Positions 11,186 to 23,225 of a DNA stretch of 64,000 bases are shown here, piece by piece. The notes beneath the pieces were generated by a model. The model was given only the letters and a program-made list of their open reading frames with translations. It did not search any database and was not told the DNA's origin. The translations under genes and the position numbers were made by a program. Every line of letters begins with the position of its first letter. The first letter of the stretch is position 1. Origin of the DNA: Tragulus kanchil. Lineage: Eukaryota > Chordata > Mammalia > Artiodactyla > Tragulidae. The stretch covers positions 2,885,501 through 2,949,500 of the forward strand of contig JAIOJX010000001.1 in the NCBI GenBank assembly GCA_022376925.1. The letters are read 5' to 3'.

Positions 11186-13230
11186 AAAAAGAAATCAATA
11201 TGCAACTTACATTTGGTACAGTTCACTCTTTGTGGTGTACTATCGTGTAACTAAGAATACAACCCAGATACAGAATAGTTCTTTCAATTGGAAAAATCCC
11301 CTCATAGCTCTTCTGACTGGCTACTAACGGTATAATATTTTGGTTATAAATTGCACTTCCTGATTGCATATTTTCATGTGCTGATTTGCCACCAGTATAT
11401 TTTCTTGGTTGAAATATCTGTTTAGATCCTTTGGCTTGTTTTATCCCTTATTACTGAATGTTGAAAGTTCTTTTTATATTCTGTGTACAATTCTTTTGTT
11501 AGAAATGTGAAATGAAAATATTTCTTCAGTTTTTGATTTGCCCTTTTATTCTTTTAACAGTGTCTTTGGAAAAGAGAAGGTTAAAATTTTTATGAGTCTA
11601 TTGCAACAATTTGTTCTTTTATAGGTCATTACTTTTATGTCATACCTAAACAAGATTTTGCATGATCCAAGTTCATAGACATCTTCTCCTATGTTTTTTT
11701 CTAGAAATTTCATAGTCTGTGGTTTTACATCTAGGTTAAGATTTATTTTCAGTTAAGTTCTGTGTAAGGTACAATGTAAGGATTGGAGTTCATGTTTTAG
11801 CATATGGCTCTTCAATTATTCCATCACAATTTGTTCAAAAGGCTATATTTTCTACATTGTATTATAACCAGGGTTGAGAATCAGTTGACCGTATATGGCT
11901 GGACATATTATTTAGCACTCTGTTCTACTGATTGATGTGTATTCTTTGACTGTTTTGATTGATGTAACTTTATAGTACATCTTGAAACACTATTATTGGA
12001 TTTATAATGGAGTCCTCCAAAGTGAGAACACATTTTAAAAAATTGTATTGGCTATTTTATTTAGCTCTGTTGCCTTTCCATATAAATTCTATAATCAATT
12101 CATAGATTTCTAAAAAGAAAGAAACAACCCTTAGATTTTATTTAGGGATGTGTTTAATTTATAGATTCTTTTTTAGGGAAATTGACTCTGGCTCATCTTC
12201 CACTTCCTGTTTCTAGTGAGGTTTGAAATTTAGTCAGATGTGAAAGTTTATGTTCTTTTCAGGCCTTTCTGAGTTGTGTGTCAAGCCTTGGGGCACATGT
12301 GGGGATTTATCAGTCCCTTGGTATATGTGGGAACTTTATAAAAATCCTTATTCACCCAACTATCTCCTTTTCTAAACTTTTTCTTTTCAGGCTTTTCAGT
12401 CTGTCTATCGCTTGTCTCAACTGTTTATCCCCAGCCTCAGGCTGCTGCTGTCAATAATTTTGTCTTTAAATGCTTTTGGTTCTGCCTCTCAGGAAGCCCC
12501 TAGCTCGGGGAATGCTCCCAGTTGGGTGAAACAAAGGTAAGCCATTGCATCCCTTTTGGAGGGAGCTCCCACTAGGTCAAAACCATTAACCACAATTTTT
12601 TGAGAATAAGTTTTGTATTGCTCCTTCAGGCAATGGGAACCTGTAACAGGAGTGTGGGCTGACATCTTTATGGCTGCAGTAACATTTTTCTTCATCACGT
12701 ATTCCCTCGGTGGTTATAAGTTTTCTGTTAGATTCTAGCATTCTGTAAAAGTTGATTCTTAGAGTTTTCCCAAGCTTATTAATTGTCCTTATGGAGAGAC
12801 AAAGCCCTGGAGTTCCTTACTCTGCCCCTTTTGGTGACATTGCTCTTCTGTTTTTCCTGATACTCTTAGATTTTTGTCTTTTCTTTTTGGTTTTTGGAAA
12901 GTCTGGCTGGAATTTTGTGTATTTTTCAATTTTTTTTTCAAGGAACCAGCTTTTCACTGATTTTTCTCTATCATTTTTCTATTTTTAATTCTACTTGTTT
13001 CATTTTCAGTGTCTCTTATATATATATTTCTAGTTCTTGAGATGGAAGTTTGGTTATGGATTTTTAGGGTCTTCTTTTTCCTAGACATTTAATGCTAGAA
13101 ATTTCCCTCTATGCATTTCTTGGTGAGCATCTCACAGGTTGTATTTTTATTTTTATTGAGTTCACTGTATTTTGAAACTTTGCTTGTAACTTCTTTCTTG
13201 TTCCATGGGTTATTTAGAAGAGTGTTCTTT

Positions 13231-13495
13231 AAAAAAAAAATTGGTGTCTTTTATTTTATTTATTTTTATTTGTTTATTTTCATCCATCTTTATTTTTTGG
13301 CCTGTGTGGGCCTTCCATTTCAGTGTCCTCTCTCGTTACAGAGCACTGGCTCTGGGCGTATGCGCTTCAGAGCATTGGCTCATAATTGGATGCACTGGTT
13401 CAGCTGCACGTGGGATCTTCCCCGGCAAGTGACCAAACCGGCGCCCCTTGCATTGCAAAGGAGGCTCTTTACCCACTGGACCACCAGGGAAGCCC
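13231..13495 (-). mobile_element. tRNA-like SINE, same family, reverse orientation
   Basis: Reverse complement of the same family: it runs from an A-rich tail (T-rich on the plus strand at 13231-13290) to the conserved head that reads GGGCTTCCCTGGTGG on the minus strand at 13495. An imperfect target duplication is visible (TAGAAGAGTGTT near 13215 and TAGAAGACTGTT at 13495). It lies inside the decayed L1. Confidence 0.85.
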
Positions 13496-14156
13496 TAGAA
13501 GACTGTTTTTTACCTTCCAAATACTAGGAAAGTTACCAGATATTTTTCTGTATTAATTACTATTTTTATTCTTTTGTGGTCACTAATCATAGTCTATATG
13601 ATTTCAGTTCTTTTAAATTTGTTAAAGTTTGTTTTATGGGCTATCTTGGTGAATACTCCAATGTACTTGAAAAAGATTCGATATTCTTCTGTTGGGGCTA
13701 GCATGTTCTATAAATGTCAATTAGGTGGCATTGGCTGATGATATTGTTTAGGTCTTCCATGTATTTACTAGTTTTGTCTATACACATTCTATCAATTGCT
13801 GAAAGAGGGATGTTGGAGTGTCCAACAATAATTTTGGATTTGTATATTTCCTATTAGAATTACGTCAGTTTTTGTGTCATATATTTTGAAACTCCATTGT
13901 TGGATATCACAGTTAGCCTTGTGTAACCTTGCTTGTGTTTTAATTATGTATTTCCCCCTTTATGTTTGGTAATTTTCCTTGTTCTATAGTATACTTACTT
14001 GATTTTAACATAGCCACTCCATCTCCCTTTTGGTTAGTGTTTACATTGCATATATTTTCCATTCTCTTACTTTTAATATATTTATATCTTTATAATTTAA
14101 TCTGGAACATTTGTTTTGTCATCTTTATTGAGTTTGTTATAATATTGCTTCTGTTT

Positions 14157-14277
14157 CATGTTGCGGTTTTTTGGCCACAAGGCATGTGGGATTTTAGCTC
14201 CCCGACCAGGGATCAAACCCACACCCTCTGTATTGGGAGGTGCAGTCTTAGCCACTGGACTGCCAGGGAAGTCCCTG
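14157..14277 (-). mobile_element. CHR-type (cetartiodactyl tRNA-derived) SINE fragment
   Basis: The minus strand begins with GACTTCCCTGGCAGTCCAGT and includes a B-box-like GGTTTGATCCCTGGT. This is the head structure of the older cetartiodactyl CHR SINEs. Only about 120 bp remain. Confidence 0.7.
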
Positions 14278-15889
14278 TCCTTATAATTTAAAGTGGGCTT
14301 CCTGTACACAGAATGTGGTTCACTCTTTCTTATTTCTAATCTGACAATCTCTAGCTCTGTATGTTTAGACCCCCTACAATTAATATATTTATTGATGGTT
14401 GTGTTTAGGTTCATCATTTTATTATTTGTTTTGTTTGTCCCCTCTGTTTTTATGTTAATTTATTTTCATTTTCTTGATTTTGAGGAAATATTTGAATATA
14501 TTTAGAAATATAGCTTTATGAGATTTATTAATTGCTATAGGGATTACAATCTTCACAGGTGAGATTTAACAGTCTTCTTAGGGTTAATATTGTTCCACTT
14601 CTGGTGAAGAATGTAGTCTTATACATCCGTTTCCGATCTAAATGACCTTTATGTTATGGTTGTCTTAACTATCATATCAACATCCCATTGAAAACCACAT
14701 GAGACAATGTTTGAAATTTTTTTCATTCAGCAGTCATAGCTATTTTAAAGAACCTAAGAAGGAAAAATACTTTCATATATATCCAGAATTTCCATTTCTG
14801 TTGTTCTTACTTTATTCCTGACAATCTAATTCCCACCCCTCATCCCCCCACCCTGGCATTATTTCCCTTAAGCCTGAAGAATTTCTGTGGAATTCGTATA
14901 AAATAAGTCTGTTGGTAACAAATTTCTGTGTCTTTTTAAATCTGAGAATGTCTGCTAAAACATATTTTTATTGGATATAGAATTCTGAGGTTAGCAGCTG
15001 TTTTCTATAAGCATATTAAAGATTCTGTTTCTCTGCTGTCTGTGAATTGATTATATATTTTCAGTCTTTCAAGTAATTGTTCCCCTTCACAGACTTTGTT
15101 ATTTTCCAATAGCTTCTTTCAAGATTTTTCTTCACGTTTGGTTTGGTATGATATGTCCAGGCAGTCTTCTTATTTTTCTTTCTTTTCTGTTTGGGCTCTG
15201 TATAATGTCTTGATTCTATAAACTTGTGTGCTCCACCAAACTTTAAAAGTTTCTGAGTACTATTTCTTCAAGTATATTTTTCTTTGCTAATTTGTTTTCC
15301 CTCTCCCTCTGGAATTCCAGTGCTCTGTGTGTTGGACAGTATCATATCATCATACCCCTAAGGGTCTTTTGATATTATTTTCAGACATTTTTGTTGTAGC
15401 TCTTCACATTAAATAATTTTTGTCTATCACCAAAACTCACTAACTTTTCCTTTGTTATCTCTATTCTGCTATTGAGATCATCCAGTGAATTTTTTTATTC
15501 TGGTAATTGTAGTTTTCATTTCTAAATTTTAAAATTTGTTATTTTTGTGTTTCCTGATTTTTCTGTGAGTACTTCATGTTTCTGTTTATTTGAAATATAT
15601 TTTCATTTACCTCATGAAACTTAGTTATAATTGCCAGTTAAAAATCTTTGACTAAAGTTTTCAGTATCTGAATCATGTTATAGTTGACATTTCTTGATTG
15701 TCTTTTCCCTTCAGAATTGGTAATGTTTTTCTAGTTCTTTCTAAGTAAAATGATACTGAATTGTATTCAGGACATTTTGACTCTTATACTATGTGGAACC
15801 TCAGCCTTGTCATGATGCTTTGGAGAATGTTGTTTTTTTTCTTGGTTGTTTTAGCAGAGAATCAACTTAGTTAAAAAGCAAGGCCTGAG

Positions 15890-16164
15890 GCTTCTCTGGT
15901 AGTCCAGCAGGTAAAGAGTCTGCCTTGCAGTGCAAGGGGCACTGGTTCGATCCCTGGCCTGGAAAGATCCCACCTGCTGTGGAGCAAATGGACCAGTGTG
16001 TCCAATTATGAGCCTGTGCTCTGGAGCACATGTGCCCAGAGCCAGTGCTCTGCAATGGGAGAGGCCATGCAATGGGAGGCCCACACAGGCCAAACAATAA
16101 AGATGGATGAAAAATAAGCAAATGGAAAACCAATAAAAGAGGCCACAATTTTAAAAAAAAAAAG
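15890..16164 (+). mobile_element. tRNA-like SINE, same family as 9339-9594
   Basis: It contains the B-box GGTTCGATCCC and the shared second half, ending in an A run near 16154-16163. A likely target duplication is AAAAAGCAAGGCCTG before and AAAAAGGTAAGGTCTGCC after, with small differences. The copy is more diverged than those at 34626 and 37138. Confidence 0.85.
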
Positions 16165-16307
16165 GTAAGGTCTGCCTTGGCTTCTTTGGGTGCTGATATC
16201 CAGCTCTTCAAATTTTCAAGGCTCAAACATATATCATTGAGAGGATAGTCCCAAGGCTTGGGCTGTGATTTACATATTAATCTGTAGTTTAATCATCAAA
16301 ATATGGG

Positions 16308-16475
16308 ACATCCATGGTGGTCTAGTAATTAAGAATCTGCCTTACAGTGCAAGAGACGTGAGCTTGATCCCTGGTCAGGGAACTAAGATCCCACATGCCT
16401 CGGGGTAACTAAACCTGTGCCATAATATGGAGCCTGAGAATCTGACACAAAAAAATTAATTAATTAAAAATAAAA
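16308..16475 (+). mobile_element. CHR/Bov-tA-like tRNA SINE, diverged
   Basis: The head 'gggacatccatggtggtcta', the B-box-like GCTTGATCCCTGG and 'agatcccacatgcctcgggg' followed by an A/T-rich tail match the cetartiodactyl tRNA-SINE plan. It is truncated compared with full-length CHR. Confidence 0.65.
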
Positions 16476-16601
16476 AAAGAGCAAACAAAAAAAAGTATCA
16501 AAATCTTTGCTATGTGGCTTTGAGTCTGTCACATCCTGTTCTAAAATCATAGTGTACTTGTCAAAGCCTTTGGCATGCTGTCTTGGGTCTGTTCTAGGCA
16601 T

Positions 16602-16892
16602 GTGATTGTTGTTGAGTCACTAAGTGGTGTCCGAGTCTACAAGCCCATGGACGGTAGCACACCAGGCTTCCCTGCCCTCCACTATCTCCTGGAGGTGGTG
16701 CATGTTCATTGAGTCAGTGATGCCATTCAATCATCTCATCCTCTGTCACCATCTTCCCCTGTCCTCAACCTTTCCCAGCATAGGATCTTTTCCAGTGAGT
16801 CAGCTTTTTGCATCAGGTGCCCAAAGTTTTGGAGCTTCAGCTTCAGCGTCAGTCCTTCCAATTAATATTCAAGGTTGATTTCCTTTGTGCTT
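16602..16892 (-). mobile_element. BovB LINE 3'-end fragment
   Basis: In reverse complement this is the BovB 3' region, recognisable from 'gttgttgagtcactaagt' and 'catcaggtgcccaaagt' on the plus strand. About 290 bp, no frame. Confidence 0.85.
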
Positions 16893-17303
16893 ATGGGTAA
16901 ACCTATGATTTTTGAGGGAAGAATTGATGGATCTTCTTGTTTACCCCTCTACACTTTGGGATTCCTCATACTCTGGTCTGCAGTGGTCTTTTCCCCTGAT
17001 CTCTGGTAGGACAGATTTTTTTTTTTTTTTATCAGAGTTTTGGCTGTTTGTGCCACTGTCCCACTAGGCAGCTTTGCCTTTGAGGCAGAACTGCAAGAGA
17101 AAACAGTAAGAGATAAAACACAGGAAATGTATTTCCCTGTGGGTTGCTTTTCCAAGTTTTGATTCCCTTTTGTAAACCACCTGTTCTTTTTTACTTTTCA
17201 CAGTGCTTGGATTGTTGCTTTTATATTTTGTCCAGAAATTTTATTCATAATCAGTGGGAAAAAAAGGCTGTAGTGCTCTTACTCTGCCATGTTGAAAACC
17301 AGT
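16893..17303. other. Intronic sequence, no recognised feature
   Basis: About 410 bp, with a T run near 17018-17030. Nothing else supported. Confidence 0.45.
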
Positions 17304-17659
17304 TCAATTTTGTTTTTTTTTTTTTTAGATTTATTTATTTATTTATTTTTGGACGGGGGTCGGGTTGGGGAGGCAGGGGAGCAGGCGGGCCACTTCTATT
17401 GGTCTTTCATTTCTCTGTTTTCATCCGTCTTTGTTCTTTGGCTTCTGTGGGCCTCCCATCACGGTGGCGTCTGTCGTTGCAGAGTGCTGGCTCTGGGCGC
17501 ATGTGCTCCAGAGCTCTGGCTCGGTGATTGGACACATCAGTCCAGCCGCTCCGCGGCACGTGGGATCTTCCCAGGCCAGGGATCGAACCGGCGCCCCTTG
17601 CACTGCAAGGCGGTGTCCTTACCCACTGGACCACCAGGGGAAGCCCTCAATTTTGTTTT
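17304..17659 (-). mobile_element. tRNA-like SINE, same family, with target-site duplication
   Basis: A minus-strand SINE (17317-17646) is flanked by a perfect 13-bp duplication TCAATTTTGTTTT (17304-17316 and 17647-17659). It includes the long family-specific tail module (CACTTCTATTGGTCTTTCAT on the plus strand) next to a G-rich stretch and the poly-A end. The 221-codon open frame across it is a by-product of the repeat, not a gene. Confidence 0.9.
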
Positions 17660-18066
17660 AATTTTAGTTTTTCATACTCTTTTTCTTACTGTCTTGTGCT
17701 TGTATAATATTGTGCTTCTACTTTCTCCTTTTGCACAAAGTAATAGTTTAGTTTCTTTATGCCATCTCTTATTTTCAGACCATAATTCTGGCTTCAACAT
17801 TGCTTACATCTTTGATTTATTTCTGTTTCATGATATTTTGATCTTTTATCTGAAACAATTATATCTTTTATATTTTATCTCTCATTATTGTGTGTTTATT
17901 CCCTGTGCCATCTTATCTGGAAGTTCCAAACATTTCTTAAGAATGACAGTGTAAGTGCTTCTGGTAGCCTCTTCTAATTAATTTTGGCCAATATTTTTAG
18001 TGTTAGAATCACAATAAAATCAATTCCATTTTGTACAGATAAAGAAACTAAGGTATAGTTAACTTG

Positions 18067-18068
<2 letters not shown>
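17660..18068. other. Intronic sequence, no recognised feature
   Basis: About 400 bp of AT-rich intron. No repeat named with confidence. Confidence 0.4.

Positions 18069-18102
<34 letters not shown>
18069..18102 (+). repeat. (GT)n microsatellite
   Basis: A pure GT run of about 17 units, directly beside a minus-strand Bov-A fragment. Confidence 0.95.
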
Positions 18103-18105
<3 letters not shown>

Positions 18106-18115
18106 TCTGTGTGTT

Positions 18116-18250
18116 AATCACCAGTTGTGTCCAACACTTTGCTATACCATGGACTATATCCCACCAGGCTCCTCTGTCCATAGGATTCTCCAGGCAAGAA
18201 TACTACAGTGGGTTTCCATTTCCTTGAGGTAGGACTAGGACCCAGCTGTT
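18116..18250 (-). mobile_element. Bov-tA/Bov-A SINE fragment
   Basis: Plus-strand phrases 'caggctcctctgtccat' and 'ggattctccaggcaagaat' are the reverse of the Bov-A 3' half. The tRNA head is missing. Confidence 0.75.
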
Positions 18251-18714
18251 CAGATTCCTAACCAATGTTTTTCCACTTATTAATTTTATGTGTAAGGTCA
18301 AAATCAGTAGGCCCTGGAACCATACCAGAGTATCCTTACAACATTTTAGAATACTTCAGCTGTTTTAAAGGTTCTGTTGCTTCCCCCCTGGCTTTCAACT
18401 TGTTCTGGCCCAAGTATGTGCCTCTAGAGTGGAGAACACGTTGTGTAGTCAGCCTCCAACTTATTTCTTGGCCATTATTTGGGCACTGCTGCTGCTTCCC
18501 TCTCTAAATTTCTTAGAATGTTACCCCAAGGTAATCCTATTGGCTCTTGGGAGTACCCTCTGTTTTCAGCAAAGGGTTATGAACCACTGAAGAGGCTGCT
18601 ATCTGATGGTTTTGTTTGTTCCATAAATAAGCATTAGTGTAGTAAAGAAAGGGGTAGGGAAAAAAGTGATTAATATCCAGGGTTTGGCCCATGGGAAGAA
18701 AATACTCAAATGCT
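18251..18714. other. Intronic sequence, no recognised feature
   Basis: About 460 bp without a recognisable repeat or domain; the 80-codon open frame at 18265 shows no family signature. Confidence 0.4.
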
Positions 18715-19262
18715 ATTTCTCATCCTCTGTCCCAACCATCTCACCTTCTTTCATCCCCTTCTCCTCCTGCCCTGAATCTTTCCCTGCATCAGGGTCTTTT
18801 CTAATGAATCGGCTCTTCCCATTAGGTAGCCAAAATGTTGGAGCTTCAGCATCAGTCCTTCCAATGACTATTCAGGGTTGATTTCTTTTAGGCTTGACTT
18901 GTTTGATCTTTTCACAGTCCAAAGGACTCTCAAGAGTCTTCTACAACACCATATTTTGAAAGTATCTATTATTTGGCACTCAGCCTTCTTTATGGTCCAA
19001 TTCTCACATCTGTATATGACTACTGGTAAAACCATAGGCTTAACTACACAGACCTTTGTTGGCAAAGTGATGTCTCTGCTTTTGAATGCACTGTCTAGGC
19101 TCATCATGGTTTTCCTTCCAAGGAGCAAGTGTCTTAATTTCATGGCTGAACTCATCATCTACAATGACTTTTGGAGCCCAAGAAAATAAAATAAATTTGT
19201 TTATGTTTCCACTGTTTTCCCTTTCTATTTGCCATGAAGTGATGGGACTGGATGCCATGAAG
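18715..19262 (-). mobile_element. BovB LINE fragment
   Basis: The reverse complement encodes diverged BovB ORF2 C-terminal pieces (for example a stretch reading LRHLLLGRKTMMSLDS). Frames are broken. It lacks the extreme 3' terminus seen at 16602. Confidence 0.88.
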
Positions 19263-20130
19263 GCAATATTTGGATTTGCAGCTCCAGGGAAAATAAGAGC
19301 AGATGTGTGTTCTATACCACCTCTGTGAGCATCAATATTCTAGCAATAGTAGAGCAACAGTAGAGTTAATGAGAACACACAGTGGTTAAGTTGGTAGTGA
19401 TTATGGTCTTTTTAAAATCTTGTGGTATTTCTTACAGATGTTTTGTTATAAACATATATTGCATGTAGCTAGCTATGAAGAGTTGCTGTACATTCCAAGT
19501 GCCAGACACTAGATGGAGTAGCATAAGCATAGGGCTAGACATCTAGCCTACCAGATGTCAAAAGTTATGAGCTGTGCCCTGACACTCTGCACAAGGGGTA
19601 TTACTCAATTGCAGAGCGTTGTGTTAGTCTAACACAGACTTTTGTCCTATCTGCTTCCCTAAGCCATCTGTTTGTGATTCCTTTGAGGAGCTTATCTGTG
19701 ATTAATACTATTGGGAAGGGGGTGTCACTGAGTACTTACAGTATCTCAGTCCCCAAGGATTATCAAAGACAAAAATACCATTAACAGAACAGAGCACTCC
19801 AACTCTCAGATCTCTGAGAGCCTGTCCCTAAGTCACTTTTCCCACTCCCTGAATCCATGTTGCTAGCAGACCCAGCTAGTCACATAGGAACTCATTTCTA
19901 GGATGTTAGTCTCTCCTCACAATGTGCACAACAAGAAGCACTTATTCTCTAAAATTTCCAGTGATATAGAAGAATGAAAACAGAAAAGTCAGGGCTTTGT
20001 TCTTTTAGCCAAACTCCCAATCCTTAAAACCTCACTATTCTCAGAAAGACTGTTATTGGGAAGGACTGAAGAGTCCATCATAGCCTATAGTGAAATAAAG
20101 GGGGTATTATTGACTTTTGTTCATATTATT
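19263..20130. other. Intronic sequence, no recognised feature
   Basis: About 870 bp of moderate-complexity intron. No gene, RNA or repeat I can support. Confidence 0.4.
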
Positions 20131-22296
20131 CATCTTATAATTCTGTCTCTTATATAATTGTGTCAATTTCATCATAAAACATATTTCAGAGTGCCAGTAA
20201 AAAAATAAAAAAGATACAAGCCAGAGGAAAGTGAATAGGGAATGTAAGGGTGCTTAAAACTGAAGCCATTTTACCTTGGATTTGGAACTTAAATCCAAAA
20301 CCCAGTTGGGAGTCAAACCCACATAGCTGGGACTCAGACCAGCCAAAACCCTGCTTGGGAATTGAACCCACAAGGCTGGGACTCAAACCCAGCCAAAACC
20401 CACCATACCTGACCTGGTTTCAGGACCTAATGGAGCTCAGGTGCTTCATGTCACTTTGCAGAAAAGATTTCAGTGAGAGACAACGTGATAGGTAAGAAAT
20501 GAATTTATTCAGATTCAGACAAAGGAACACTCCACAGACAAGAGTGTGGGCCATCGCTGAGGGTGAGTCCAACGGCTCTGAAAACATGGCATTCTTAGCT
20601 TTTATGAGCTGGGTAATTTCATATGCTAATGAGTGGGAGGATTATTCCAACTCTTTTGGGGAAGGGATGGAACTGTCATGGCACCTTTAGGTGTGTCAAT
20701 TAGCTTGCTGACTGAGGATCAAGGTCTAGTCTGCCATCTTGGACCCATTTGATTCTAATGGGTTTATGTTGTGTCCTTGGGCTATGCCATTCTTTCAAAA
20801 AATTGTGCCCTGCCCCTTTCCCTCCTGTTATAGAGCCATGACATAGAAAGGAAGAAGATGAGACTTAGAGGTACCATGATCACATTTTTTCAATTTCTGA
20901 AAGTGTTTAAGTCTCAAAAAAACAGGAAGCAGATTTTGTTCTGTGGATCCAAAGGGCAGTACTAAGACCAATGTTTATGTGTGTGTTGGAGTGGAGAACA
21001 TAGAATTGGGGAACCTACTCTGGTTTCTGCTTAAAAAAAAACCCCACAGTTTATTGGGAATTTATTTGAATTCAGACAAGAAAATACAGTTTACTGTGAG
21101 ATGGCTCAGCAGATAAAAAATACACTTTCAATGTAGGAGACTCAGGAGACGTAGGTTCAACCCCTGGGTCAGGAAGATCCCCTGAAGAAGGAAATGGCAA
21201 GCACCCGATGACTTTTGTCATTTTCATCTTATAATTCTGTCTCTTATATAATTGTGTCAATTTCATCATAAAACATATTTCAGAGTGCCAGTAAAAAAAT
21301 AAAAAAGATACAAGCCAGAGGAAAGTGAATAGGGAATGTAAGGGTGCTTAAAACTGAAGCCATTTTACCTTGGATTTGGAACTTAAATCCAAAACCCAGT
21401 TGGGAGTCAAACCCACATAGCTGGGACTCAGACCAGCCAAAACCCTGCTTGGGAATTGAACCCACAAGGCTGGGACTCAAACCCAGCCAAAACCCACCAT
21501 ACCTGACCTGGTTTCAGGACCTAATGGAGCTCAGGTGCTTCATGTCACTTTGCAGAAAAGATTTCAGTGAGAGACAACGTGATAGGTAAGAAATGAATTT
21601 ATTCAGATTCAGACAAAGGAACACTCCACAGACAAGAGTGTGGGCCATCGCTGAGGGTGAGTCCAACGGCTCTGAAAACATGGCATTCTTAGCTTTTATG
21701 AGCTGGGTAATTTCATATGCTAATGAGTGGGAGGATTATTCCAACTCTTTTGGGGAAGGGATGGAACTGTCATGGCACCTTTAGGTGTGTCAATTAGCTT
21801 GCTGACTGAGGATCAAGGTCTAGTCTGCCATCTTGGACCCATTTGATTCTAATGGGTTTATGTTGTGTCCTTGGGCTATGCCATTCTTTCAAAAAATTGT
21901 GCCCTGCCCCTTTCCCTCCTGTTATAGAGCCATGACATAGAAAGGAAGAAGATGAGACTTAGAGGTACCATGATCACATTTTTTCAATTTCTGAAAGTGT
22001 TTAAGTCTCAAAAAAACAGGAAGCAGATTTTGTTCTGTGGATCCAAAGGGCAGTACTAAGACCAATGTTTATGTGTGTGTTGGAGTGGAGAACATAGAAT
22101 TGGGGAACCTACTCTGGTTTCTGCTTAAAAAAAAACCCCACAGTTTATTGGGAATTTATTTGAATTCAGACAAGAAAATACAGTTTACTGTGAGATGGCT
22201 CAGCAGATAAAAAATACACTTTCAATGTAGGAGACTCAGGAGACGTAGGTTCAACCCCTGGGTCAGGAAGATCCCCTGAAGAAGGAAATGGCAAGC
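20131..22296 (+). repeat. Direct tandem duplication D4, period 1094 bp
   Basis: Copy A 20131-21202 and copy B 21225-22296 are identical as far as I can read. The 22-bp junction (21203-21224) combines a garbled continuation of copy A (compare 22297-22305) with a garbled lead-in to copy B (compare 20111-20130). Content: an LTR fragment, intron and the start of a Bov-tA SINE. Confidence 0.95.
20226..20850 (-). mobile_element. Endogenous retrovirus LTR fragment (repeated at about 21320-21945)
   Basis: On the minus strand an AATAAA signal near 20500 is followed by a U5-like stretch with the repeated theme GGGTTTTGGCTGG. This is a pattern familiar from ruminant ERV LTRs. No internal gag/pol/env sequence is seen, so it is a solo or truncated LTR. 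The second copy is a consequence of duplication D4, not a second LTR of a provirus, because flanking non-LTR sequence is copied too. Family name not certain. Confidence 0.5.
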
Positions 22297-22402
22297 CACT
22301 CCAGTGTTCTTGCCTGGGAAATCCCATGGACAGTAGAGCCTGGTGGGCTACATTCCATGGGGTTACAAAGAGTCAGACAGAACTGAGTGACTAAGCACAC
22401 AA
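22192..22402 (+). mobile_element. Bov-tA/Bov-A SINE
   Basis: It has the tRNA-like head, B-box-like GGTTCAACCCC, 'ggtcaggaagatcccctga' and the BovB-derived 3' half ending 'gagtgactaagca'. The first ~100 bp also occur at 21098-21202 within copy A of D4, where it is cut at the junction. Confidence 0.9.
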
Positions 22403-23084
22403 CACATACATGAGCCTCATAGTCAACATAAACACAGTTATCACTTGCTATTTGGCTTATCTTTACTCTTTCAGATCAAAAGCAAACTGGAATGACATTA
22501 GGAACTGGTTGATAAGTTCCCCACCAGTGGGAGACTTGATGAGGGCTCAGGGCATGTGTGTTTATACAAATATAAATTTCAAGTGCTTCCAATACCACAG
22601 TAAATTTGCAAAAGGAAAAGATAATTTTATTCACCTTTGGTTTCAGAAGGTAATATTGGAAGAAAATTAGATTTTCAAAGTAATTTAAAAAGAGCCAAGG
22701 AGCATTGGAAAATATTTGTTCAAAAAGAAAAAAAGCCACTCATCTCCCAATCAAATCATTTTTTACATTTGAAAAATGAGTAGACTGTGAACAGGGGCTG
22801 GTAAAAATGGTAGCCCTCACCAATCTTAGTCTAATTCACTGCTCTTTTCACTTAACTAATTGAAATAGCAAACTTCTAATTATTCCTTCACACAGAGGAG
22901 GTGGAGTAGGGGGCAGATGCTTTCTTCTTTGTCTGATATTGAGGACTTTAAACTTCTGAGTGAGTTCTGTTCACCTGGCCTTATGGGTGGCTCCTATGGT
23001 CTTGCCTCTGGAACAGTATTAAGCTGCAGCAGCGGATAACATATAGTAACACTGTATTTGTTCCAACTACTGGTTTTCAATGCT
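22403..23084. other. Intronic sequence, no recognised feature
   Basis: About 680 bp. Open frames of 86-87 codons on both strands overlap here but show no family signature. Confidence 0.4.
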
Positions 23085-23225
23085 GTCTCCTTGAATCCTC
23101 AGAGCAATTCTGAGATACGTGGTATCATTATCCTAATTTTCCAGATGAAGAAACAAACATAGAGAAGTGATAAAAGGCACACAAAGAGTAAATGGTAGAA
23201 CCTAAATTCAAACTCAATTCGTGAT
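23085..23225 (+). mobile_element. MIR SINE remnant
   Basis: 'atcctcagagcaattctgag', 'ttccagatgaagaaac' and the following segment match the MIR core order. An ancient mammalian repeat, diverged. Confidence 0.7.

Larger units (their letters stand above)
10291..15889 (-). mobile_element. Old, decayed L1 remnants (interrupted)
   Basis: Reverse-complement sequence shows diverged L1 3' UTR (about 10300-10620) followed rightward by ORF2-like stretches, for example near 13560-13760 and 13860-14100, which parallel the ORF2 phrases of the young L1 at 1-5000. No long frame survives. Younger SINEs inserted into it at 10934, 13231, 14157 and 15890 show the L1 is older than they are. Exact limits and subfamily cannot be set by eye, and parts may be non-L1. 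Confidence 0.6.

Noticed and set aside
17289..17954. 221-codon open frame
   Set aside because: It runs through a SINE inserted with a target-site duplication and then AT-rich intron; the peptide is the translation of the repeat, seen again at 34601 and 37124.
18704..18714. Possible miR-105 seed-like match, considered because miR-105/767 lie in a GABRA3 intron in humans
   Set aside because: Only about nine bases agree, next to a BovB fragment, with no hairpin seen. I saw no convincing miR-105 or miR-767 sequence in the window.
20131..22296. Proviral arrangement with two LTRs
   Set aside because: Flanking non-LTR sequence is duplicated too, and there is no internal retroviral sequence between the copies.
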